Part shown: positions 9,954-17,761 of the stretch, piece by piece
How positions within the stretch are numbered: the stretch's first letter is position 1
Layout of the letters: each line of letters starts with the position of its first letter
Origin: Acidobacteriaceae bacterium
GTDB lineage: Bacteria > Acidobacteriota > Terriglobia > Terriglobales > Acidobacteriaceae
NCBI GenBank assembly: GCA_027306695.1
Contig: DAHUZH010000001.1
Span: forward strand, 19,467-83,466
Direction of reading: 5' to 3'
DNA length: 64,000 bases
Translations under genes and position numbers: made by a program
The notes under the pieces: model-generated
Database searches by the model: none
Seen by the model: only the letters and a program-made list of their open reading frames with translations
Told to the model about the DNA's origin: nothing

Positions 9954-10804
9954 AATTGTCCTGTTCCTTTTTCAAACAGCAGGCGAGCTGGGTTGGTGCA
10001 CATCATTTGTCGAATGTGTTCGCGAGAGAAACCGGAGCTGCGCAGCCGCTCCGCGTACAGCCGTAGTCCCTCAGCTGGCGGAGGTGTTTGTGGCTGGCCC
10101 AGGTCTGTAGACAGCACCGTAGTTTCCACTCCGGTTTCAATAATCGCCTGCTCAATTACCTGAAAGGGCACGCATCCGCAAAGGTGCGTCGTAGAGACAA
10201 AGCATCGCTCGAACCAGACGTTGCCAAACTGCGCGAGGTTTTTCTGCTCTTCGACAGAATAGAAAGTCGGCGACCATTCTGGATGGGTCACAAGTACCTT
10301 GCGGATTCCGCGTTGGCGCGCCTGATGAATCAAGACTGAGGACTCGCGTGGGCTCAAATGACCGGTACTGAGGATGCAATCACTCTGGGCAATCGCTTCC
10401 AGAATGGCCATTGCTTCTGGAACAAGGTCTCCGCTCGCGTCAAGAATGGAAATGCCGCCAGACTGGTCATGCTGCAGACGGTGATTCAGCGCGGACCTGG
10501 TTGGCATCCAGATTTCTTTCGCCCCCATTGCGAGCGCAAGTTTGACGGCTTCAACATTCAGTCCGCCTACCGTGTCGTTCAAAACCAAACCGCCAAAAAC
10601 CTGGATGCCGGACACTACCTTTGCAACCAGCCATGCACGCTCGACCGTGGAGTTCTGGTGAGATTTGATGAGGATGGCGCCCATTCCCACACGCTGCGCT
10701 TCCCGCGCAAGCTCCAAATCGTTGAAGCGCCGGGCGTCCACGTCCGGCGCGCTGTGGACGTGGAGATCGATGGCGCCTTCCAGGCAGTCAGGCAAAATGC
10801 TCAT
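9950..10804 (-). CDS. DUF6282-type metal-dependent hydrolase (amidohydrolase-like)
   Basis: About 284 residues. DLHVHSAPD at the N-terminus supplies a His-x-His metal site, and further candidate ligands lie in STGHLS, VTHPEW and STDLGQ, as in amidohydrolase or PHP barrels. I chose the ATG at 10802-10804 because it begins 11 residues before DLHVH; the longer frame would start with TTG at 10897 and add a low-complexity leader. Its end overlaps the Gfo/Idh start. The reaction is unknown; lactone or cyclic amide hydrolysis next to sugar dehydrogenases would be reasonable. Genes of this family are described only by domain. Confidence 0.78.
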   Translation of the reverse strand: MSILPDCLEGAIDLHVHSAPDVDARRFNDLELAREAQRVGMGAILIKSHQNSTVERAWLVAKVVSGIQVFGGLVLNDTVGGLNVEAVKLALAMGAKEIWMPTRSALNHRLQHDQSGGISILDASGDLVPEAMAILEAIAQSDCILSTGHLSPRESSVLIHQARQRGIRKVLVTHPEWSPTFYSVEEQKNLAQFGNVWFERCFVSTTHLCGCVPFQVIEQAIIETGVETTVLSTDLGQPQTPPPAEGLRLYAERLRSSGFSREHIRQMMCTNPARLLFEKGTGQL

Positions 10805-10898
10805 CGAGTGGCGGCTTCCTGAAAAATCCGTTGGGCCGTTACTACAGCAGCAACGGCCGACGAGGATTGATATTTTTTGCTCATCTTTGCGACTCAAA

Positions 10899-11954
10899 TC
10901 AGCTTTCCAGCGTGAATGTTTCTTCTACTCGCCCACCACGTACTCCGAACATCCGGCGATGAAGATTGACCGTTGCGTCGCTATAGTGGACCCAGATTTC
11001 TACCTGGTCGCCCACGCGCACAGCCAGATTGGGGTCGATAATATCGACGATGGTATGCTCGGCATTGAGCTTGCGAAGGTGCGCGCCATCTAGGTTCTTC
11101 AATATGGGCACGCCGTGCTCCCCGCTGATCGCCTTCAGTCCCACGTCAAGGATCAGCCATTTGTTGGGAGTTATGCTGATGATCGTCCCTAGAACGCTGG
11201 GCACGAGTTGAAAATCTGTACAGACTGCACGGTAATCGGTATCCATCATGAGGTACGACCCGGCCTGAATTTCGGTCACGCCAGGAAACCTGCCGGACGT
11301 GGAATAGGTTCCAGTTCCGCCGCCGCTCACGATTTCCACGGGCAGGCCGTGTGATTGGATGAGCTTCGCCGTGGCGACCAGTTTCTCCATGGCCTGATGT
11401 GCGGCGTTGGCCTTGTCTGGCCCTGGTTGCATGTGGCCGCAATGGCCTTCATAGCCCATGACGCCGCGGAACCGGAGGCCTTGCGCAGATGCCAGTTTCG
11501 CCAGTGCGAGGGCTGGTTCCCCCGGCGCCGCTCCACAACGGGCCATGCCCGTGTTTACATCGACGACGACACTCAGCGGTACATTCATCCGGGTGGATGC
11601 CGCTGCAAGGGCCGTGATGGTAACTTCGTTGTCAACGGCAACGATGAGGTTGGCATGCTGCGAGAGATGTGCAAACTGCTCGATCGCGACTTCGCCTGCG
11701 ATTTCATTGGCCAACAGGATACTTTGAATGCCACCCTTCACCAGCGCTTCCGCTTCGCCAAGCGTCGCGCAGCTCATTCCGATCGCGCCACACGCCACCT
11801 GCTTTTTTGCAAGGGCCACGCACTTGTGGTTCTTGTAGTGGGGACGCAAACGGGTCGGCCCTTCACTGAAGAATGCCGCCATTTTCTTTAAGTTCGATTC
11901 CATGGCATCCATATCGAGCAGAAGCGCAGGCGTTTTGATCTCGGACAGTAACAT
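10899..11954 (-). CDS. D-threonine aldolase/D-serine dehydratase-like PLP enzyme (D-TA family)
   Basis: The 351-residue protein has the alanine-racemase-like TIM barrel of the D-TA/DSD1 family: TPALLLDMDAM at the start, the PLP lysine in RPHYKNHK (K41), GYEGHCGH, the phosphate-binding VSGGGTGTY and a C-terminal beta domain ending FGVRGG. Known members cleave D-3-hydroxy amino acids to an aldehyde plus glycine, or dehydrate D-serine, with PLP and a divalent metal. The usual His-x-Cys/Asp metal pair before TVNL is replaced by HYSDA, so metal use may differ. It begins 9 bases after the upstream glycosidase-like gene and heads the coupled enzyme block. Confidence 0.85.
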   Translation of the reverse strand: MLLSEIKTPALLLDMDAMESNLKKMAAFFSEGPTRLRPHYKNHKCVALAKKQVACGAIGMSCATLGEAEALVKGGIQSILLANEIAGEVAIEQFAHLSQHANLIVAVDNEVTITALAAASTRMNVPLSVVVDVNTGMARCGAAPGEPALALAKLASAQGLRFRGVMGYEGHCGHMQPGPDKANAAHQAMEKLVATAKLIQSHGLPVEIVSGGGTGTYSTSGRFPGVTEIQAGSYLMMDTDYRAVCTDFQLVPSVLGTIISITPNKWLILDVGLKAISGEHGVPILKNLDGAHLRKLNAEHTIVDIIDPNLAVRVGDQVEIWVHYSDATVNLHRRMFGVRGGRVEETFTLES

Positions 11955-11963
11955 GTGGTTAGT

Positions 11964-13484
11964 CTACTTTCCAGTTGCAATTGTTGCGTGAGAGCCGACC
12001 TGGCCCGCCGTGTCCACCAGGTAAAGAACAGCATCCCCACGGAATGGAGGAATAAATGCTCGGGCATTCGACCCAGCGGAGATGAGGCTGGCGTGCATCG
12101 TAGTCCCCGTCGCAGGGTTGAACCATTCCACAGAGAGCTTTCGTGATCTTGGCATGGCAGAGAGGTCCATGGTGAATGGGCCGCCAGAAGGCGCATAGAC
12201 CAGATACTCCGCACCAGCGGATGGAGTCTGAGCAAGACAATACTTCGTCGAACTCAGAGAGCTACGTGGAGTGACACTGCCAAGATTGAGCTTTCGAGAG
12301 TATCTCAAAATGTAACCCAGATTGTTTCTGAAGTTGTCCCAGCGCGGGTCCGGCGCGCTACAGATCATGTCCGTTGGGGACACACACATGTTACGGTGCT
12401 CACGCGGGTAGTACACCAGGTAAGGGTCCATGAACAACACCTGGTTGCCATTCATGAAATTTTCCCATGCATAGTTGCGGTTCTGTTGTGCCGTCTCATT
12501 CCACATCCCAAAGTAAGAGTGGTCGCTGTCATTGATGTTTACTTTGCAGGCGGGATGGCCTTGCCCACACGTACGGACCGGAGAAATTCTAACAGCCGGC
12601 GCCACCCAGTCCGCATTGGAGTTGTAAATCGTCGCGTCTGGAGTGCCTGTCAGAGCGGCGTAGCCGATGGGGTGTTGATAACGCTTCTTCGATTCATACT
12701 CTCTAACACGAGAAATCAGATGATTGTTCCACCAGACGGAATTTGCAGGAGCTTCCTCGGAAACCATCCAGAGTACATTCGGCAGATCGTTTAACGTGTC
12801 GATGGTTTTTTCGACATACGCATCCTGAAACCTGGTGATTGCGTTCGGGGCCGTCATGGTGACAGATCCAATTCCGCGCTTCCCGCCGACGTAACCATCA
12901 TCGATGCCATTGATATTGTTGGCTCCAGTGAAAGGATAGCCATCGCTGGAGCAGCGAAAGACATTGAGCCATTCTCCGATGAACAGATCGACGCCCACGT
13001 AAATGCCGGCCTTGTTCAGGGCCAGCGCCCTCGTTCGCAGGCGGTCGAAATAGTTTTGATTGAACTTTGCAAGGTCGAATTTCAGGCCGCCGTCCGTTGC
13101 TCTTCCTGGACCGGTCCTCAGCCATGGCTGCGGGCTGACAGTCATGTCCGGTGGAGAACTTACTGTAGTTGGAAGAGAGCAAAAATGCGGTAATTCCACC
13201 CGCCATAACAAAGTGAAATTATGTCCATGTGTAGTAAGGAAATGGACATAAGCGTTGAAATCTAAAGCTTGCGGAGAGCCATTACTACCCCAATCTTGAA
13301 GAGTATTCCAAGTCTGCGACCCACTCAGAATCAGTACCGAGCCGTCAGCGTCCTGGAAGTAGTTGGGATTGGAGGAGGCAACCAGCGGCCCGGCAGTCCG
13401 GGTGACAACTTGTGACGGCGCAAGGCGGGCGAGTAGCAGGAGCACGAAAGGGAGCAGTGCAAGCCGTGGCCGAAGATGCAGCAT
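11964..13484 (-). CDS. Secreted apiosidase-like (DUF4038/DUF6298-type) glycoside hydrolase
   Basis: The ATG at 13484 has GGAGG at ideal spacing; nine more codons upstream are open but lack this. A strong signal peptide (LALLPFVLLLLARLAPSQ) leads into a TIM-barrel hydrolase of about 500 residues: GSQTWNTLQDWG, LLWRVELPHF, GVDLFIGEW, VLWMVSEEAP with candidate catalytic Glu, and a C-terminal beta-sandwich resembling the collagen-binding-like domain found in GH140-type apiosidases. The domain reading is by pattern. It is the first gene of the minus-strand block whose later genes are cytoplasmic dehydrogenases, which suggests release of a sugar that those enzymes then oxidise. Confidence 0.72.
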   Translation of the reverse strand: MLHLRPRLALLPFVLLLLARLAPSQVVTRTAGPLVASSNPNYFQDADGSVLILSGSQTWNTLQDWGSNGSPQALDFNAYVHFLTTHGHNFTLLWRVELPHFCSLPTTVSSPPDMTVSPQPWLRTGPGRATDGGLKFDLAKFNQNYFDRLRTRALALNKAGIYVGVDLFIGEWLNVFRCSSDGYPFTGANNINGIDDGYVGGKRGIGSVTMTAPNAITRFQDAYVEKTIDTLNDLPNVLWMVSEEAPANSVWWNNHLISRVREYESKKRYQHPIGYAALTGTPDATIYNSNADWVAPAVRISPVRTCGQGHPACKVNINDSDHSYFGMWNETAQQNRNYAWENFMNGNQVLFMDPYLVYYPREHRNMCVSPTDMICSAPDPRWDNFRNNLGYILRYSRKLNLGSVTPRSSLSSTKYCLAQTPSAGAEYLVYAPSGGPFTMDLSAMPRSRKLSVEWFNPATGTTMHASLISAGSNARAFIPPFRGDAVLYLVDTAGQVGSHATIATGK

Positions 13485-14340
13485 GTGTGTCCTCCAGGTG
13501 CGGCCCGTCATTTTATTTCAGAAACGGCTGCGAAAGCCATACGGGTTTTTGATGCAAGTTGCAATAGCACTGTTATTACAGAACTTTTCCCAGCTTCTCT
13601 TATCCCTCCGCCAGTTGTCAATAAATATTGCGGGCCGGAATGGCTGCAGCCTTGCGTCGCAAGGATCATGGGCCGTGTGAATGTTACCTTCTAAAATATT
13701 TCTTGACAGGGAAGATTCTCTGGGCTTATTACTGATATGCCAGTTAGAACATGCGGTGCGACCCTTATGGCGCGTTCCCCGTGTTGCAAAGCTATGGACG
13801 GATCGTCCGGCTCGACGACCAGGGTTTAGGGCATATCTGGAGGAGCGGTGAAGCTTGCGAAGTCTGAAAACGCGACGCAGAGATTATGTCGCCTCTCCAT
13901 GAATTTCAGCTGTTGGATTTGTGACGTATTCCTGCCGGTTGTTCCAGCTTTATGCAAGATGTCTTTGACGCCTTGCAGGACTAACTTTTCGATTCTGTCG
14001 CTGCGTTAGGAGGATTTTTAAAGCTCATAGGATTTCACTAGAAAATTATAGGATTTCACGAGACAGTTTCTACATGTATGACCCAAACTGATCGACAGTC
14101 CATATACCGACTCAATATGGAGGCAGCAGTTGAACTTTCGATCCAGCGCGGCTAGGTGCATCGGAACAATTCCCTCCATCGGAAAGCAACCACAATTGCA
14201 TGTGGCATTTTACGAAAATGAAAACCTGAATAACAACACGAAGAGCCAAGCGATAGAACTCGGCCGGAAGCTAAACACAGTGCTATCCAGGACTTTGAAT
14301 AACCACCAAATTTTATGAAGTTTGATTTTCAGGAGGCTTA
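13485..14340. other. Long divergent intergenic region between hydrolase and TonB receptor genes
   Basis: These 856 bases contain no convincing gene. A 62-codon open frame at 14130-14318 lacks a ribosome-binding site and any known motif. A TTGACA at 13703-13708 is followed 18 bases later by TATTAC, a weak promoter match pointing to the receptor gene. On the other strand TTGACA near 13620 faces the hydrolase. Two direct copies of ATAGGATTTCAC lie near 14028 and 14048. CAGGAGG stands at the right distance before ATG 14341. Confidence 0.5.
14028..14063. repeat. Tandem direct repeat, ATAGGATTTCAC, upstream of TonB receptor
   Basis: Two copies of ATAGGATTTCAC, each followed by a similar AGA-type tail, are about 20 bp apart, which puts them on the same face of the helix. 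They lie roughly 280-310 bases upstream of the receptor start. The arrangement resembles a two-site activator or repressor binding region. No protein can be assigned. Confidence 0.45.
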
Positions 14341-17300
14341 ATGAAACATACATCCAGACTCAACCAAATGTTCTGGTTTGCGCTGATCGCGTTTCTGCTC
14401 TGTAGGCCAGGACAAGCCCAGAACGGAAATGCGGGCGACATCCGCGGCACAGTGACGGACAAAGCCGGCGCTGTCGTTCCCGGCGCGAAAGTCACTTTGC
14501 TGGAAACCACCAGAGGAATCAGCAAGGTAGTCACCACGGATGGTTCCGGGATATATGATTCCGGTTCGATTCTTCCAGGGAAATATACAATCACCTTTGA
14601 AAACCCTGGTTTTGAGACATTTGTCCGGACGGGAATCATTCTCGATGTCGGCGCCACTACTGTTAATGCAAAACTCAGTGTGGGTGCAGTCACACAGCAG
14701 GTAGTTGTGAATGGCGAAGGCACGCTTCTTCAGACGGACACAGCGGAGCAGACCACAACGCTGGGTTTTAAGACGATGAACGACCTGACGAACATGAATG
14801 GCAACGGCCCCGATTGGGTTGGCCTGATACAGACCCTTCCGGGAGTCAATGGGTTCTTCAATCCCGGCCCCAGCCAGGTTGTAGCTGCCATTAACGGTTC
14901 CATGCCGGAGGAGCAGGGCGTCCTTTCTGATGGCGGCCTAATCACGCAGCAACAAAGCTCAAACTTCGACGAAAACGTCTTTGAAAACGTAGCGGAAGTC
15001 AAAGTCGACACCTCCAACTTCTCTGCTGAATATGGTGTTGGAGGGGTCGTCATCAATCAGATCAGCAAAGGCGGCACCAACGATTTCCATGGGGCCGCTT
15101 ATGAATACATCCAGAACGATATATTCAATGCCGCTGGTTATTTCAGCCCCAACAGTACAGTTCCATTCGAGCGGTTTAACAATTGGGGTGGGGCGATCGG
15201 TGGCCCAGTTATCAAAAACAAGCTCTTCTTCTATTTCAACTACGACCATTTGCACAACAGCAATGAGACGTTTCCCTTCGCCACATTTCCAACAGTAGCC
15301 ATGCGGGCCGGTGATTTCTCGGATACAACAGTATTTGCTCCGATTTACAACCCATACACTGCAAACGCCAGCGGTACCAGACAGCCCCTGTCTGGCAACA
15401 AAGTTCCACAGGGTCTGATGGATACAGTAGCGCAAAATATCCAACAGTATTTTCCTCTGCCAACCCTTCCTGGGACGTATAACAACTGGCAAGGTAAAGT
15501 GATCAATACCAATCCGTGGACGAGATACTTTGGGCGCGGAGATTATGACATCACCCAGAACAACCGTGTGATGATGACGGTCACAGAGCAAACCAACCCA
15601 AGTTTCAATGGCAGTCCTGACGTGATCGATGATTTGATCGGAAATGGTGTGGTTTGGCAGGGGCTCATCGATGACACATGGACTTTCAGTTCAACGACGA
15701 ACAACGAATTTCGCATGTTTTTCAATCGTCAGGTAGCGGGGTATTCATCCAATACTTTTGACCAGGGATATCCACAGAAACTCGGCATAAAATACGCCCT
15801 GGCAAACATCTTTCCAAATGTCACGATCGGCGGGTCACAGGGTTTTGGAGGGGCGAATATCGGCGGCGGCCAGACGGAAGCCCTATACGCTCAAAACACA
15901 TTTGAACCTTCCGACGTTGTAACTTTGGTTCGCGGGAAACATATCCTCAAGTTTGGTGGAGAGCTGTTGGATTTCCAGGCCAACACAACCCCATGGGGAT
16001 ATATACAGTCTGGAAACCTGGGATTCACCGGCTACTACACGCAGCAAGCGCCTTTTTCCTCAACCACTGGTGAGGGATACGCAGACTTTCTGATGGGACA
16101 ACTGAATTCCTGGAGTGTCAATAACGGAGTCATGACAGGAATGCGCAGTAAGCTTCCGCAAGCTTTTGTGCAGGATGATATCAAACTGAAACCTAATCTC
16201 ACGATCAATCTAGGTCTACGTTTTGAACATCAAGGTTCCTGGACTGAGGTACTAAACCGGCTGGGTTCCTTCGATCCGAACCTGATAAATCCTGCTACTC
16301 AGACTTTAGGTGCAATGTGGTTTGCGCCAAACGCTGGCAGGAAAGGGATAGAAGACTCAGTGAACAATTTCCTGCCACGCGTTGGCTTCTCCTGGCAGCC
16401 AACACCGGCATTGGCGGTTCGTGGAGGATTTGGATTATTCACCTATCTCTGGACGGGAGACAGATACTTTAACGGCGCGCCTGGAGTGGGTACATCCAGC
16501 AGCGGGAGCCTTACCGATTTTGCGCAGATTTCTCCAGTTTTTCTACTCAACGACCCAAACCCTCCATTGAATTATGTTCAGGCGAGCCGAGCGCCAGACG
16601 GATATAACGGGCAGAATGTCTCCTATGCTCCTGTACATACGCCTGTGGCAATTCAAGAACAATACACCTTTAGCGTTCAACGGCAGCTCAATTCAATCAC
16701 AGTTGCGGAAGTTGCTTATGTTGGCAATGTAGTCCATCACCTTTCGTTTCCTGTGGATTATAACCAAATACCTGCGAGCCAGCTAGGTCCCAATGGCACT
16801 CCACCTTATCCTCAATTTTTGAGCATCAGCGGCGATAAATACAATGGAAACTCCAACTACAATTCTCTTCAGGCCTCGGTGCAAAGGCAGTATCGAAACG
16901 ACCTGACCTATAACTTTAACTATACTTGGTCGAGGATGCTGGACGACCAGGACATGGCGGGAGGAGGCGGAAACGCCGGTGCACAGCCATACCAGCATGC
17001 TTATCACCCAAGCTTGAACTACGGTCCTTCAAACTACGACATAACCAATGCGTTCAAGGCCAGCCTTGTCTATCAACTTCCTGTAGGAGTTGGCCATCGC
17101 TGGCTAAACCATCAAGGAGTACTGAACAGTGTCCTTGGAGGATGGCAGGCTTCCACAATCATTGTGAAGCAATCGGGAATGCCTTACACCGTTACTGTCG
17201 GCAGTGCAAACGAGACAGGCGCACAGGGTGGAAGCTGGTATCCGAATGTCGTTGGAAATCCTCATTTGTCGCATCCGACAATCCAGGAGTGGTTTAATCC

Positions 17301-17586
17301 GGCGGCCTTCGCAATTCCCGCTCCTTATACTTTCGGAAACTCCAGCCGAAATAGCCTGCGTGGACCAGGGTTGACGGGCGTGGACATGACGGTCGCAAAG
17401 AACATTCCCTTCACGGTGATGGGCGACCCAATGAACATGATGTTGCGAATCGACGCGCTGAACGTGTTCAATCACACCGTATTTGGCAATCCCGACGCAC
17501 AGATCGGAACATCTGGAGTAGGTCAAATCTCGGGCACGCAGATCGGCCCTCGTACGATTCAAGTGGGAGCGCGTTTCTCATTCTGA
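14341..17586 (+). CDS. TonB-dependent receptor with N-terminal carboxypeptidase-regulatory-like domain (Oar-like)
   Basis: The 1081-residue protein has a signal peptide ending near GQAQ, then a CarboxypepD_reg-like beta-sandwich (GDIRGTVTDKAGAVVPGAKVTL through SVGAVTQQVVV, residues ~32-120), a plug region (VLSDGGLITQ, EYGVGGVVINQISKGGTNDFHG) and a long 22-strand-type barrel ending in an aromatic residue (RFSF). Acidobacteria carry many such receptors for uptake of large glycan fragments or other ligands through the outer membrane. No SusD-like gene is adjacent. The GH3 gene follows on the same strand after a hairpin. The ligand is inferred, from neighbours, to be a plant oligosaccharide. Confidence 0.93.
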   Translation: MKHTSRLNQMFWFALIAFLLCRPGQAQNGNAGDIRGTVTDKAGAVVPGAKVTLLETTRGISKVVTTDGSGIYDSGSILPGKYTITFENPGFETFVRTGIILDVGATTVNAKLSVGAVTQQVVVNGEGTLLQTDTAEQTTTLGFKTMNDLTNMNGNGPDWVGLIQTLPGVNGFFNPGPSQVVAAINGSMPEEQGVLSDGGLITQQQSSNFDENVFENVAEVKVDTSNFSAEYGVGGVVINQISKGGTNDFHGAAYEYIQNDIFNAAGYFSPNSTVPFERFNNWGGAIGGPVIKNKLFFYFNYDHLHNSNETFPFATFPTVAMRAGDFSDTTVFAPIYNPYTANASGTRQPLSGNKVPQGLMDTVAQNIQQYFPLPTLPGTYNNWQGKVINTNPWTRYFGRGDYDITQNNRVMMTVTEQTNPSFNGSPDVIDDLIGNGVVWQGLIDDTWTFSSTTNNEFRMFFNRQVAGYSSNTFDQGYPQKLGIKYALANIFPNVTIGGSQGFGGANIGGGQTEALYAQNTFEPSDVVTLVRGKHILKFGGELLDFQANTTPWGYIQSGNLGFTGYYTQQAPFSSTTGEGYADFLMGQLNSWSVNNGVMTGMRSKLPQAFVQDDIKLKPNLTINLGLRFEHQGSWTEVLNRLGSFDPNLINPATQTLGAMWFAPNAGRKGIEDSVNNFLPRVGFSWQPTPALAVRGGFGLFTYLWTGDRYFNGAPGVGTSSSGSLTDFAQISPVFLLNDPNPPLNYVQASRAPDGYNGQNVSYAPVHTPVAIQEQYTFSVQRQLNSITVAEVAYVGNVVHHLSFPVDYNQIPASQLGPNGTPPYPQFLSISGDKYNGNSNYNSLQASVQRQYRNDLTYNFNYTWSRMLDDQDMAGGGGNAGAQPYQHAYHPSLNYGPSNYDITNAFKASLVYQLPVGVGHRWLNHQGVLNSVLGGWQASTIIVKQSGMPYTVTVGSANETGAQGGSWYPNVVGNPHLSHPTIQEWFNPAAFAIPAPYTFGNSSRNSLRGPGLTGVDMTVAKNIPFTVMGDPMNMMLRIDALNVFNHTVFGNPDAQIGTSGVGQISGTQIGPRTIQVGARFSF

Positions 17587-17600
17587 ATAATGGATTAACC

Positions 17601-17633
17601 GCCTTACGAAGAGATTGAACCTCTTCGTAAGGC
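17601..17633 (+). terminator. Perfect 13-bp hairpin after TonB receptor gene
   Basis: GCCTTACGAAGAG (17601-17613) pairs perfectly with CTCTTCGTAAGGC (17621-17633) around the loop ATTGAAC. It starts 14 bases after the receptor stop. No T-run follows, so it may stop transcription weakly or protect the 3' end of the message. Confidence 0.7.
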
Positions 17634-17699
17634 GACTCCTACTGTGTCCGATCCCACCTCCATTGCGCCGTTATTCTTGATCCAATCGACATCTCTGCA

Positions 17700-17720
17700 C
17701 ACTATAGGCTGTCTATAGTG
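17700..17720. promoter_or_regulatory. 21-bp inverted repeat upstream of GH3 gene, probable operator
   Basis: CACTATAG and CTATAGTG form a perfect 8-bp inverted repeat around GCTGT, 41 bases before the GH3 start. The CTATAG arm overlaps a plausible -10 element for a weak -35 (TTGATC, 17677-17682). A dimeric repressor binding here would block the promoter. The binding protein is unknown. Confidence 0.5.
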
Positions 17721-17761
17721 ACGATAGTTTGTGCTATTTCGCATATGCTCGGGAGAAATGA

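Noticed and set aside
14130..14318. A 62-codon plus-strand frame before the TonB receptor
   Set aside because: No ribosome-binding site, low-complexity Asn-rich composition and no known domain; more likely leader or regulatory DNA.
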